Source of the DNA: Mesorhizobium amorphae
Lineage (GTDB): Bacteria; Pseudomonadota; Alphaproteobacteria; Rhizobiales; Rhizobiaceae
DNA length: 64,000 nt
Direction of reading: 5' to 3'
Assembly (NCBI RefSeq): GCF_014843845.1
Contig: NZ_JHQS01000061.1
Coordinates: 1 to 64,000, forward strand
The notes beneath the pieces are model-generated. The model did not search any database. It was not told where the DNA came from and saw nothing but the letters and a program-made list of their open reading frames with translations. Positions within the stretch are counted from its first letter, which is position 1; each line of letters begins with the position of its first letter. Below are positions 1 through 8,667 of the stretch, piece after piece. The position numbers and the translations under genes are program-made.

Positions 1-1
1 G

Positions 2-670
2 CCGCCCGCAGCACCGGCTGACGCGACTGCCGCCGCTCCGACTGCGCCGCCAGCGGCCGGCACCACACCGGCCGCGCCTGCCGCACCGGCGGCCGCACCT
101 GCCGAGACCGCGCTGCCGGTCGGCCAGAAAGCGATCTTCTACGAGGAACGTACCAGCACCGCGCAAGGCTCGGCCGAGCCTGGCAACATCGTCTGGTCGC
201 TGGTGCAGGAATCGCCGGGCGGTGACCTGCCGCCCGAGCCGGCGATCCGGGCCGAAGCGACTATTCCGGGCAAGGACATCCAGCTGCGCATGACGATCAG
301 GCGCAACACCGACCAGACGCTGCCGGCCAGCCACATCATCGAGATGATCTTCCTGACGCCGGAAGGCTTTGACGGTGGCGGCGTCGACAACATCCTGCGC
401 ATCGCCATGAAGAGCTCGGAGCAGGATGCCGGCAGCCCGCTGATCGGCATCCCGGCCAAGATCGCCGACGGCTTCTTCCTTGTCGCGCTCAACGACACCA
501 AGGCGGACGAGGACGCCAACCTTACCCTGCTCCGCGGCCAGGACTGGATCGACGTGCCGGTTGTCTACAAGACCGGACGGCGGGCGCTGCTCACCATGGA
601 GAAGGGCATCCCCGGCGAGAAGGTGTTCGACGAGGCGCTGAAGGCCTGGCAGGCCAAGACGTCGGGCTAA
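2..670 (+). CDS. Hypothetical protein, 3' part only
   Basis: The frame is open from the window edge to a TAA stop, so the 5' end is missing. The visible protein begins with about 40 residues of Pro/Ala-rich linker and continues as a soluble domain of roughly 180 residues rich in beta-type sequence (IRAEATIPGKDIQLRM, HIIEMIFLTPEGFDGGGV). A Pro/Ala linker before a folded domain is typical of envelope or membrane-anchored proteins whose anchor lies upstream; that part is outside the window. I do not recognise the family and assign no function. Codon use matches the neighbouring core genes, so it is probably resident rather than acquired. Confidence 0.75.
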   Translation, partial: PPAAPADATAAAPTAPPAAGTTPAAPAAPAAAPAETALPVGQKAIFYEERTSTAQGSAEPGNIVWSLVQESPGGDLPPEPAIRAEATIPGKDIQLRMTIRRNTDQTLPASHIIEMIFLTPEGFDGGGVDNILRIAMKSSEQDAGSPLIGIPAKIADGFFLVALNDTKADEDANLTLLRGQDWIDVPVVYKTGRRALLTMEKGIPGEKVFDEALKAWQAKTSG

Positions 671-690
671 GCAAAGCTCGGCCCGACAAT

Positions 691-990
691 TCAGAAACCC
701 TGGAACAACATGTCGAGCGCGCCGACGATGTCGTCGTGATGCTTGGTGATGTTCAACCTGATTTCACCCAGTTCGCTGGTCGGAACCGTGGCAATCAGAT
801 GGGTGGCCACAAGCAGCTTTCGGCCATTGATCTCGACGATGGGATGCAGTTTTCGAATCGCCGGTGGTGCGGCCTGGATCGGGAGAAGCGGGATCACCAC
901 TCGTGTCTTGAGATGGTCGAGCAGATCGGATTGCACGTTCAGCAAATAGCTGCCTTCGACGCGACCCGCGAAGACATCATAGCGGGCCAT
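691..990 (-). CDS. ccdB: CcdB-family toxin
   Basis: This 99-residue protein has the CcdB pattern throughout: an N-terminal MARYDVFAG strand, a central VVIPLLP segment, HPIVEINGRKLLVATHLIATVP, and a C-terminal helix ending in FQGF, close to the Trp-Gly-Ile end through which F-plasmid CcdB poisons GyrA. CcdB traps DNA gyrase on cleaved DNA unless bound by CcdA. The start overlaps the ccdA stop in a TGATG junction, so translation is probably coupled. The terminal Trp-Gly-Ile is replaced by Gln-Gly-Phe, so gyrase poisoning is inferred from family, not from a conserved active tail. Confidence 0.9.
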   Translation of the reverse strand: MARYDVFAGRVEGSYLLNVQSDLLDHLKTRVVIPLLPIQAAPPAIRKLHPIVEINGRKLLVATHLIATVPTSELGEIRLNITKHHDDIVGALDMLFQGF

Positions 991-1232
991 CAGAATTGCC
1001 GGTACTCTTCCAGCGGTATTCCTTGCTTTTCGGCGTATTCATTCCACGCCTCCATCGTGGCACGGTTCTCCAGCTTCCACAGCCGCGTCTTTTCGGCAGC
1101 CACGGCCTCTGCGATGCCGGCTTCCGCGGCGCGCGAGACATTGACGTCCAGCCCCTTGGCTTCCTTCATGAGATTGGAATCGATCGAAAGGTTCGCCGGC
1201 TGGCGGATCGCGTTCGAGGCAAGCTTGCGCAT
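990..1232 (-). CDS. ccdA: CcdA-family antitoxin
   Basis: This 80-residue protein is the antitoxin partner of the following ccdB gene. The N-terminal part (RQPANLSIDSNLMKEAKGLDVNVSRAAEAG) is the ribbon-helix-helix DNA-binding region of CcdA; the C-terminal helix (ENRATMEAWNEYAEKQGIPLEEYRQF) is the toxin-binding tail. I chose the ATG at 1232 because a GGAGG ribosome site lies five bases upstream and it begins just before the CcdA homology; a longer frame opening at 1361 would run through the operator. A 21-bp palindrome just upstream fits conditional autorepression by the CcdA-CcdB complex. Confidence 0.9.
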   Translation of the reverse strand: MRKLASNAIRQPANLSIDSNLMKEAKGLDVNVSRAAEAGIAEAVAAEKTRLWKLENRATMEAWNEYAEKQGIPLEEYRQF

Positions 1233-1247
1233 GGTGACCTCCGCAAC

Positions 1248-1268
1248 ATGCGCATAATCTATGCGCAT
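1248..1268. promoter_or_regulatory. Perfect inverted repeat upstream of ccdA, likely operator
   Basis: Two 9-bp arms, ATGCGCATA and TATGCGCAT, are exact reverse complements separated by ATC. The element ends 16 bp before the ccdA start. RHH antitoxins bind short palindromes at this position in other TA modules, so this is the probable CcdA-CcdB operator. The role is inference; the symmetry is seen directly. Confidence 0.6.
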
Positions 1269-1392
1269 TTGCGCGCCGCGGCAATGCGGTGTCCGATCGC
1301 GGTGCGCACGAACCTGCTTCCTAGGGACATGGGAGAAATTGTCCTCAGATGCTATACTCACTCAAACGGCAGGTCGAAACCGGGCACGGGCG

Positions 1393-2331
1393 ATGACCAA
1401 TGCGAAGATCGATCTTCGTGAGCTGGGCGAAACCGTTCTCCTGACGGATGGCGGCCTCGAAACGTCGCTCGTCTTCATGGATGGGCTCGATCTGCCGTTC
1501 TTTGCCGCTTTTCCCCTGCTTGGCGAGGAAGAAGGCCAGGAGAGGCTCGCTCGCTATTTCCGCCAGTTTCTGGATATCGCCGAACAGCGCGGCGTCGGCT
1601 TCGTGCTCGACACGCCGACATGGCGCGCCAATCCGGACTGGGGCGGGAAGCTCGGTTACTCGGATAAGGCGCTGTCGGCCGCCAACCGGCACGCTGTCTC
1701 GTGGGCACGGGCGCTCGGCGCGCCTTACGCCGCGCGCGGAATGGTCGTCCTTGTGAATGGAGTGGTCGGACCGCGCGGCGACGGCTACCGAGTCGATGCG
1801 GTCATGACGACGTCCGAAGCTGAAAACTATCACATCGACCAGATCAAGGCGTTCCGCGACGCCGGCGCCGATATGGTCAGCGCCATCACCATGACCTATT
1901 CGCACGAGGCGGCCGGGATAGCCTGCGCCGCAATGGCATCGGGCCTTCCGTCGGTGATTTCCTTCACTGTCGAGACCGATGGGCGCCTGCCCTCCGGCGA
2001 GAGCCTGAAGGATGCCATCGAAACCGTTGACGACGAAACCGACGGCGCACCGGTCTATTTCATGATCAACTGTGCGCACCCCAGCCATTTCGACGCCGTT
2101 CTTGCCGGCGACGGAGGCTGGGTGGGCCGCATTCGCGGCGTGCGCGCCAACGCGTCCGCCAAGAGCCATGCCGAGCTCGACGCGGCGACGGAGCTCGATC
2201 CGGGCGATCCGGTCGACCTCGGCCGGCGCTATCGCGCGATGCGCGACCGTTTCGGCCACATCGGCGTGCTCGGCGGCTGCTGTGGTACGGACGCAAGGCA
2301 CATCGCTGCGATCTGCGATGCCTGCCTGTGA
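1393..2331 (+). CDS. Homocysteine S-methyltransferase family protein
   Basis: This 312-residue protein matches the Pfam S-methyl_trans fold: LLTDGGLET at the N terminus, FVLDTPTWRANPDW, GVVGPRGDGY, and the zinc ligands in MINCAHP and the C-terminal GGCCGT, which gives the three-cysteine site of this family. Such enzymes transfer a methyl group to homocysteine (donor betaine, S-methylmethionine or SAM) to form methionine in the cytosol. The donor cannot be read from the sequence. The ATG at 1393 gives the family's usual N terminus; in-frame upstream codons run back through the ccdA promoter region and look non-coding. It stands alone between ccdAB and a minus-strand gene. Confidence 0.85.
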   Translation: MTNAKIDLRELGETVLLTDGGLETSLVFMDGLDLPFFAAFPLLGEEEGQERLARYFRQFLDIAEQRGVGFVLDTPTWRANPDWGGKLGYSDKALSAANRHAVSWARALGAPYAARGMVVLVNGVVGPRGDGYRVDAVMTTSEAENYHIDQIKAFRDAGADMVSAITMTYSHEAAGIACAAMASGLPSVISFTVETDGRLPSGESLKDAIETVDDETDGAPVYFMINCAHPSHFDAVLAGDGGWVGRIRGVRANASAKSHAELDAATELDPGDPVDLGRRYRAMRDRFGHIGVLGGCCGTDARHIAAICDACL

Positions 2332-2359
2332 CGGGCTGCTGTTCAGAGACGGCCCAGCT

Positions 2360-4177
2360 CTAGCCTTCCATCTCTTCGCGCAGCATCTCCAACTCCAGCC
2401 ACTCCTCCTCGAGCGCGGCCAGCGTGGTGCGCTCCTTGTCGAGGGCGGCAATGGTCTTCTGAAACGAGGCAGGATCGCGCTCGTAATAGGTGGGATCGGC
2501 GATGTTGTTCTCCAGCCTTGAGATCGATGCGGTCACCGCCTCGATCTTCTTCGGCAGCGATTCCAGCGCGAATTTCTGCTTGAACGAGAGTTTCTTGGCC
2601 GGAGCTTTCGGAGCCGCGGGTTCTGACCTACCTGTGGCCGGCGCTTCGCCAGCGTCCTTCGGCCTCGCCTTGCGGTCTTCCAGCCTGGTGCCGCCGCGCT
2701 GCGCCAGCATGTCGGAATAGCCGCCGGCATATTCGATCCAGCGGCCGCCGCCGTCAGGCGCAATCACGCTGGTCACGGTGCGGTCGAGGAAATCGCGATC
2801 GTGACTGACCAGGATGACGGTGCCGGCAAAACCGGCGACCAATTCCTGCAGTAGTTCCAGCGTCTCCATGTCGAGATCGTTGGTCGGCTCATCGAGCACC
2901 AGAAGGTTCGCCGGCCGCGCCAGCACGCGAGCCAGCAGCAGGCGTGCCCGCTCGCCGCCAGAAAGCTCGCGCACCGGCGTGCGCGCCTGCTCCGGCTTGA
3001 ACAGGAAGTCCTTCATGTAGGAGACGACGTGGCGCTGCTCGCCATTGACGACGAGATTTTCGCCGCGCCCGTCGGTGAGGTAATGCGCCAGCGTCTCGGC
3101 CGGGTCGACGGCCTCGCGCTTCTGGTCGAGCGTGGCGATCTCCAGATTGACGCCAAGCCGGATCGAGCCGGCATCCGGTGCCAGCTCGCCGGTCAGCATC
3201 TTCAAAAGTGTCGTCTTGCCGGCGCCGTTCGGTCCGACCAGACCAACGCGATCACCGCGCTGGATGCGGGTCGAAAATCCCTTGACCACGGTGAGGTCGC
3301 CAAAACTCTTTTCAATGTTCCTGGCCTCGATCACCAGCTTGCCGGATTCGGCGGCATCGCTGGCCACCAGGGTCGCCGTGCCCTCGGCGCCGCGATGGCC
3401 GCGAAATCGCTGGCGCATGGTTTGCAGCTCGCCAAGCCGGCGCATGTTGCGCTTGCGCCGCGCCGTCACGCCGTAGCGCAGCCAGTGCTCCTCACGCACG
3501 ATCTGGCGGCCGAGCTTGTGCTGCTCGCGCTCTTCCTCTTCCAGCACCTGGTCGCGCCATTCCTCGAAATGACCAAAGCCCTTGTCGAGCCGGCGGGTCT
3601 GGCCACGGTCGAGCCAGACGGTGGCGCGCGAGACGCGCTCGAGAAAACGGCGGTCGTGGGAGATGAGGATCAGCGCCGACGAGGTGCGGGCAAGCTCCTC
3701 CTCCAACCATTCGATCACCGACAGGTCAAGATGGTTGGTCGGCTCATCGAGCAGCAAAATGTCGGGCTCGGGCGCCATGACGCGGGCAAGGGCTGCGCGG
3801 CGCGCCTCGCCGCCGGAGAGATCGTTCGGCTTCTCCTCGCCGGTGAGGCCAAGGTGTTCCATCAGATAGGTGGCGCGGTAGGGATCGTCGGCGGGCCCCA
3901 GTCCCGCCTCGACATAGGCGCGAACGTTGGCGAAATCGTCCATGTCGGGCATTTGCGGCAGATAGCGCACGGTCGCCGAGGGCTGGCGGAACACTTCGCC
4001 ATCCTGCGGCTCGATCATTCCAGCAGCGATCTTCAGCAGCGTCGACTTGCCGGAGCCGTTGCGGCCGACCAGCGCGATCTTGTCGCCGGCCGAGGCACTG
4101 AGTTCGGCGCCGTCAAGCAGCGGCGTGCCGCCGAAGGTGAGCTTGACCCCGTCGAGATTGAGAAGCGGCGGGGCCAT
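2360..4177 (-). CDS. uup: ABC-F ATPase, Uup-like
   Basis: This is a 605-residue protein with two tandem ABC domains and no membrane segment. Walker A motifs GRNGSGKST and GPNGAGKTT and signatures LSGGEARRA and LSGGERARL are all intact, as are the two LDEPTN Walker B motifs. A lysine-rich linker leads to a C-terminal coiled coil (about residues 530-605), the hallmark of Uup among ABC-F factors. Uup-type proteins act on ribosomes and influence precise excision of transposons; the exact role here is inference. It starts two bases after the stop of the thiamine diphosphokinase gene and is probably cotranscribed with it. Confidence 0.92.
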   Translation of the reverse strand: MAPPLLNLDGVKLTFGGTPLLDGAELSASAGDKIALVGRNGSGKSTLLKIAAGMIEPQDGEVFRQPSATVRYLPQMPDMDDFANVRAYVEAGLGPADDPYRATYLMEHLGLTGEEKPNDLSGGEARRAALARVMAPEPDILLLDEPTNHLDLSVIEWLEEELARTSSALILISHDRRFLERVSRATVWLDRGQTRRLDKGFGHFEEWRDQVLEEEEREQHKLGRQIVREEHWLRYGVTARRKRNMRRLGELQTMRQRFRGHRGAEGTATLVASDAAESGKLVIEARNIEKSFGDLTVVKGFSTRIQRGDRVGLVGPNGAGKTTLLKMLTGELAPDAGSIRLGVNLEIATLDQKREAVDPAETLAHYLTDGRGENLVVNGEQRHVVSYMKDFLFKPEQARTPVRELSGGERARLLLARVLARPANLLVLDEPTNDLDMETLELLQELVAGFAGTVILVSHDRDFLDRTVTSVIAPDGGGRWIEYAGGYSDMLAQRGGTRLEDRKARPKDAGEAPATGRSEPAAPKAPAKKLSFKQKFALESLPKKIEAVTASISRLENNIADPTYYERDPASFQKTIAALDKERTTLAALEEEWLELEMLREEMEG

Positions 4178-4179
4178 GA

Positions 4180-4824
4180 TCAGCTTTCAGGCAAGGGGTA
4201 GGGGTGGGCAAGCAGCAGTGCGCGGCCGCTGCCCAAGGCGATTTCGAGGCGGCCCTTGACCTCGTTGGAAATGGTCAGCGACGAGCCGAACGCAACCTCG
4301 ACATGGTCGAGCGGCCATTTGGCGCCAGTGACGCTCAAGCCGGCAAGGTCGGAGAAGCCGAGCACCGAAAACAGCGTGCCGTCGGCGTAGCCGAAACCGG
4401 CTTTTCCAGGCAAAAGCGGGATGCCTTCCTGTGCGCCGCTGGTCAAAAGCACATCCATCCCGCCTTCAGCCAGGCGCACCGCGAGGGCCAGGTGCAGGAA
4501 GGCGTGGTCGGCACGCTTGCCGCCGAAGGCGCCGGCGAGAACCAGGCTGGTGGCGCCGCGTTCGAGTGCGGCTGATATCGCCAGTTCGCCGTCGGTCTGG
4601 TCTTTCTCGGGTGGAAACACCTGGCGCGGCACGGCGGCCAGGTCGTCAGGCAAATCCGCGGGAACGGAATCGAAATCGCCGACCCAGAGTTCGGGCATCA
4701 CTCCCAGCATGCGGGCATGGCCGATGCCGGCGTCGGCGGCGATGACGCGCGTGCCCTCGATCTGGCGGTCGAGCAGTGGCGTGCGGATGAGATCGCCGCC
4801 AAGCAGGATGGTGAATGTGCTCAT
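4180..4824 (-). CDS. thiN: Thiamine diphosphokinase
   Basis: This 214-residue protein carries the thiamine pyrophosphokinase pattern: an N-terminal ILLGGDL, AADAGIGHARMLG, the acidic WVGDFDSV motif, the FPPEKDQTDGELAI motif, GGKRADHAFLHL, and a C-terminal thiamine-binding domain (SNEVKGRLEIALGSGRALLLAHP). The enzyme converts thiamine plus ATP to thiamine diphosphate plus AMP. It is divergent from the riboswitch-controlled thiBPQ uptake operon, so imported thiamine would be activated here. The divergent region holds the TPP riboswitch only in the orientation of thiB. Confidence 0.93.
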   Translation of the reverse strand: MSTFTILLGGDLIRTPLLDRQIEGTRVIAADAGIGHARMLGVMPELWVGDFDSVPADLPDDLAAVPRQVFPPEKDQTDGELAISAALERGATSLVLAGAFGGKRADHAFLHLALAVRLAEGGMDVLLTSGAQEGIPLLPGKAGFGYADGTLFSVLGFSDLAGLSVTGAKWPLDHVEVAFGSSLTISNEVKGRLEIALGSGRALLLAHPYPLPES

Positions 4825-4955
4825 ATCTCGTGGCCCTTACCAGCCCTGCCTGCGAAACGGAAGGCCGGGCCTTAAGTGCGTCGCGTCTTTGGGCAACATG
4901 CACTGGATCCCCGGCAAAGTTCCGCTTGCACGCCACATCGGCCGGGCCTATGTGT

Positions 4956-5068
4956 CGAAACGCTCTAACGGGGTGCCGGACGCGATCTTCGCGGACCGGC
5001 TGAGAGGCAAACCAGCCAACCCGCTGAACCTGATCCGGTTTGTACCGGCGGAGGGATTAGACGTTTCG
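4956..5068 (+). promoter_or_regulatory. TPP riboswitch (THI element)
   Basis: All conserved THI blocks are present in order: ACGGGGTGC near 4969, GCTGAGA near 4999, ACCC near 5019, GAACCTGATC near 5026 and ACCGGCGGAGGGA near 5044. The closing stem P1 pairs CGAAACG (4956-4962) and TCTAA (4964-4968) with TTAGA (5057-5061) and CGTTTCG (5062-5068). It ends 48 bases before the thiB start, which suits TPP-dependent repression of the transporter, either by attenuation or by masking the ribosome site. Confidence 0.95.
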
Positions 5069-5116
5069 GACAACCCGACGCCTCAATTCCTTTCAACACG
5101 AACGAAGGAGGCGCCG

Positions 5117-6115
5117 ATGCGCACGCTTTTATACGCACTGATCTCAGCAATCACCCTGGCTGTTACTGCACCCGCGCAAGCGCAGGACAAGCTCACCGTC
5201 TACACCTATGAGAGTTTCACCGCCGAGTGGGGTCCGGGTCCGTTGGTGAAGAAGGAATTCGAGGCCGAATGCGGCTGCACCCTCGACTTCGTCTCGGTCG
5301 CCGACGGCGTGGCGCTGCTCAACCGCGTCAGGCTCGAAGGGGCCTCGACCAAGGCCGACATCGTGCTCGGCCTCGACACCAACCTGACGACCGAAGCCAA
5401 GGCCACCGGCCTTTTCGTGCCGCATGGCGCGGTGTCCGATGTCACCGTGCCGGGAGGCTGGAGCGACGACACCTTCGTGCCGTTCGACTATGGCTATTTC
5501 GCCGTCGTCTACGACACCGAAAAGATGAAGACGCCACCGAAGAGCCTGAAGGAACTGGTCGAAGGCGATGCAACCGACAAGATCGTCATCCAGGATCCGC
5601 GCACCTCGACACCGGGCCTCGGCCTGCTGCTCTGGGTCAAGTCGGTCTATGGCGACAAGGCGCCGGAGGCCTGGGCCAAGCTCAAGTCGAAGGTGCTGAC
5701 AGTGACGCCGGGCTGGAGCGAGGCATACGGCCTGTTCACCAAGGGCGAAGCGCCGATGGTGCTGTCCTACACCACGTCACCGGCTTACCACATGGTCGCT
5801 GAAAACACCGAGCGCTACCAGGCGGCGTCCTTCGAGGAAGGCGAGTATCTGCAGATCGAGGTTGCCGGCATCACCACGACCGGCGCCAAGAACCCGCTGG
5901 CGGAAAAGTTCATGGCCTTCATGACCGGGCCGAAGTTCCAGAATGTCATTCCGGAAACCAACTGGATGTTCCCGGCCGGCAAGACCGACAAGCCGCTCAA
6001 CCCGGCCTTCGACAGACTGGTCAAGCCGACCAAGACCTTGCTGTTCAGCCCGGATGAGGTTGCTGCCAACCGCAAGGCCTGGGTCGACGAATGGCTGGCG
6101 GTGATGAGCAAGTAG
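5117..6115 (+). CDS. thiB: Thiamine/TPP ABC transporter, periplasmic binding protein
   Basis: This 332-residue protein has a cleavable signal peptide (residues 1-22, ending APAQAQ) and then the ThiB pattern LTVYTYESFTAEWGPGP, FDYGYFAVVYDTEKM and IQDPRTSTPGLGLLLW. It binds thiamine and its phosphates in the periplasm for delivery to ThiPQ. The ATG follows AAGGAGG by five bases; in-frame codons further upstream run through the riboswitch and are not used. It is the first gene of thiBPQ, with thiP starting eight bases after its stop. Confidence 0.95.
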   Translation: MRTLLYALISAITLAVTAPAQAQDKLTVYTYESFTAEWGPGPLVKKEFEAECGCTLDFVSVADGVALLNRVRLEGASTKADIVLGLDTNLTTEAKATGLFVPHGAVSDVTVPGGWSDDTFVPFDYGYFAVVYDTEKMKTPPKSLKELVEGDATDKIVIQDPRTSTPGLGLLLWVKSVYGDKAPEAWAKLKSKVLTVTPGWSEAYGLFTKGEAPMVLSYTTSPAYHMVAENTERYQAASFEEGEYLQIEVAGITTTGAKNPLAEKFMAFMTGPKFQNVIPETNWMFPAGKTDKPLNPAFDRLVKPTKTLLFSPDEVAANRKAWVDEWLAVMSK

Positions 6116-6123
6116 GGGTCGGG

Positions 6124-7734
6124 ATGGTACCGGCGCGTTCGACCGATTCCCGCGTCAGCGCCGGCATCGTCGCGCTTTCGGCAATAGCGCTGCTTATCGG
6201 CGGCGCGTTCGCCGGGCTCATCCTCGAAGGCGCGCGCGACCTGTCCGGCGCTGCGTCCGCCTTCGATCCCTATCTCCTGCGCGTCGCCCGCTTCACGCTG
6301 TGGCAAGCGGCTCTCTCAACGCTGCTTTCCGTCGTGCCGGCGCTGTTCGTGGCGCGCGCCCTGTCGCGGCACCCGCGCTTTTTCGGCCGCGGCCTGATCC
6401 TGCAGCTCTTCGCCCTGCCGCTGGCACTGCCGGCGATCGTCGCGGCGCTCGGCATCCTGGCGCTCTACGGCAATGCCGGTTATTTCGCCGGCATTCTTGG
6501 CAGCCGGAATTGGCCGGGCATCTACGGGCTGTCAGGCATTCTCGTCGCCCATGTCTTCTTCAACCTGCCTTTGGCCACAAGGCTGTTCCTGGAGGCGCTG
6601 GGGACGGTGCCGGCCGACCAATGGCGGCTGGCGAGCCAGCTCGGCATGGGCGCAAGACCCGCCTTCCGGCTGATCGAATGGCCGGCGCTGCGCGCGGCAC
6701 TCCCCGGCATTGCCGGGCTTGTCTTCATGCTCTGCATCACCTCCTTCACCATCGTGCTGACGTTGGGCGGTGGGCCGGCCGCCACGACGCTGGAGGTCGC
6801 CATCTACCAGGCGCTGCGCTTCGATTTCGATCCCACACGGACCGTAACGCTGACATTTCTGCAGATCGCGCTCACCTTCGTCGTCGTGCTGGCCTTGATG
6901 CGGCTCGGTGCCAACACGGTTGGCGATGCCAATCTGCCGGTGGCGCCGCGCCGCTATCTTTCCGCCGGCACGGCCGAGACGGCGTTGAACGCCGCCTTGA
7001 TCGGTCTGGCCTTGCTGTTCGTCGCCGGGCCGATGGCCGCGACGCTGGCGGCCGGGCTTGGCGCCGATCTCGGCCGGCTGGCGGGCGAGGCTGCCGTGCG
7101 ACAGGCGACGCTGACCAGCGTCGTGCTTGCCTTGCTCTCGGCGGTTCTTGCAGTGGCGCTGTCGTTGTCGCTCATCATAGCGCGGCGAGCACTCGCGCTG
7201 ATGCGCGGCGCCGGTCCTCGGACGCTGCTCGAACATGCCACCGACACCGGCGCCGGCTTTGTGCTGGTCGTGCCGCCCATCGTCGTCGGCGCCGGCTGGT
7301 TCCTGCTGTTGCGTACGATCAGCGACGTCTTTGCCGTCGCGCCTGTCATGGTCGTTGCCGTCAACGCGGTGATGGCAATGCCCTTTGCCATCCGTGCCGT
7401 GCGTCCCGCCTATGATGCGGCGAGCGAACGCCACGAACGGCTTTGCGCGCAACTTGGCATCTCAGGCTGGAGCCGGCTCATTCTGGTCGACTGGCCGTCG
7501 CTCAGGCGGCCTCTGGCCACAGCCTTCGCCTTCGCCATGGCCTTGTCGCTCGGCGACCTCGGCGTCATCGCGCTGTTCGGCAGCGATTCGGTGCAGACCT
7601 TGCCTTATCTTTTGCTGGCGCGCATGGGCAGTTACCGGACCGCGGACGCCGCCGGTCTGGCCTTGCTGCTCGGCATGGTTTGCCTGGCGCTCGTGCTTGT
7701 CGCGGACCGGCTGGGGCGGGGAGAACGAGCATGA
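6124..7734 (+). CDS. thiP: Thiamine/TPP ABC transporter permease
   Basis: This 536-residue inner-membrane protein holds two fused permease halves, each with about six membrane segments. Each half has the binding-protein-dependent EAA loop (EALGTVPADQWRLASQLGMG near residue 160; ASERHERLCAQLGISGWSRL in the second half). Such duplicated permeases are normal for ThiP and iron(III) transporters. Its stop overlaps the thiQ start in ATGA, so the two are translationally coupled. Context with ThiB, ThiQ and the TPP riboswitch fixes the substrate as thiamine. Confidence 0.94.
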   Translation: MVPARSTDSRVSAGIVALSAIALLIGGAFAGLILEGARDLSGAASAFDPYLLRVARFTLWQAALSTLLSVVPALFVARALSRHPRFFGRGLILQLFALPLALPAIVAALGILALYGNAGYFAGILGSRNWPGIYGLSGILVAHVFFNLPLATRLFLEALGTVPADQWRLASQLGMGARPAFRLIEWPALRAALPGIAGLVFMLCITSFTIVLTLGGGPAATTLEVAIYQALRFDFDPTRTVTLTFLQIALTFVVVLALMRLGANTVGDANLPVAPRRYLSAGTAETALNAALIGLALLFVAGPMAATLAAGLGADLGRLAGEAAVRQATLTSVVLALLSAVLAVALSLSLIIARRALALMRGAGPRTLLEHATDTGAGFVLVVPPIVVGAGWFLLLRTISDVFAVAPVMVVAVNAVMAMPFAIRAVRPAYDAASERHERLCAQLGISGWSRLILVDWPSLRRPLATAFAFAMALSLGDLGVIALFGSDSVQTLPYLLLARMGSYRTADAAGLALLLGMVCLALVLVADRLGRGERA

Positions 7735-8516
7735 CGCCCACCCCTGATGGCGCCGACGTGAAACACGGGGCAGCAGTGCGGCTGGACAATGTTTCGTTCA
7801 GCTACGGCGAGGCGTCGTTTCTCTTCAATGTCGAGTTTGCCGCTTCCAGGATCACCGCCATCATGGGGCCAAGCGGCTCCGGAAAATCGACGCTGCTCAA
7901 TCTGGTGGCCGGTTTCGAGGCGCCAGGGTCGGGCCGCGTGCTGATCGGCGAGGCGAATGTCAGCGCCGCCCCGCCTTCGGCCCGGCCGGTGTCGATGGTG
8001 TTCCAGGAAAACAATCTGTTTGCCCATCTCTCGGTGGAGCGCAATGTCGGGCTCGGCCGCTCGCCGTCGCTCGGCCTAAGCGGCGCCGACCGCGAGGCGA
8101 TCGCCGGGGCACTCCAGCGCGTCGGCCTTGCCGGCAAGGAAAGCCGCCTGCCACGCGAACTCTCCGGGGGCGAGCGGCAGCGCGTCGCACTTGCCCGCGT
8201 GCTGGTGCGCGACCGGCCGGTGCTTCTGCTCGACGAGCCATTCGCCTCGCTCGGACCGGCCTTGCGCGACGACATGCTGGATCTTTTGGCCAGTGTCCAT
8301 GCCGAGCGGAAGATGACGGTTCTGTTCGTCACCCACCAGCCCGAAGATGCGCGCCGCATCGGCCAAGATATGGTGTTTCTCGACAATGGCACGGTCGCCG
8401 CGGCGGGGCCGGCGGCGGATTTCTTCGACGGCGCTGGACCGGAAGCCTTCCGGCGCTATATCGGCTCGGGACCGGTCAACGCCGGATCACGAGATATTGC
8501 CCGGAAGCGGACATAA
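7731..8516 (+). CDS. thiQ: Thiamine/TPP ABC transporter ATP-binding protein
   Basis: This 261-residue ABC ATPase has Walker A GPSGSGKST, Q-loop FQENNLFAHL, signature LSGGERQRVALARV, Walker B VLLLDEPFASL and switch His in VTHQPEDA. It energises uptake by ThiP. The ATG at 7731 overlaps the thiP stop by four bases and gives a normal-length ThiQ with a short N-terminal extension before the first strand (RLDNVSFSY). It ends the riboswitch-controlled operon. Confidence 0.94.
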   Translation: MTPTPDGADVKHGAAVRLDNVSFSYGEASFLFNVEFAASRITAIMGPSGSGKSTLLNLVAGFEAPGSGRVLIGEANVSAAPPSARPVSMVFQENNLFAHLSVERNVGLGRSPSLGLSGADREAIAGALQRVGLAGKESRLPRELSGGERQRVALARVLVRDRPVLLLDEPFASLGPALRDDMLDLLASVHAERKMTVLFVTHQPEDARRIGQDMVFLDNGTVAAAGPAADFFDGAGPEAFRRYIGSGPVNAGSRDIARKRT

Positions 8517-8667
8517 TTTACGGTCAAACCGGGTTTGGACGATGCGGCGTTTGCTTGCCTTGACCGGAGGAGTGTGGCTAGGTCCGGCCATACTGGTCCG
8601 GCATAGGCCGTGATTTGCCGCAAACAACAGAAGGGACGCCGATCTGCCGACCGGCAAGGACAGACTG

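Noticed and set aside
8517..8667. A small gene between thiQ and the M48 protease
   Set aside because: Frames here are short, lack ribosome sites and overlap the protease start region.
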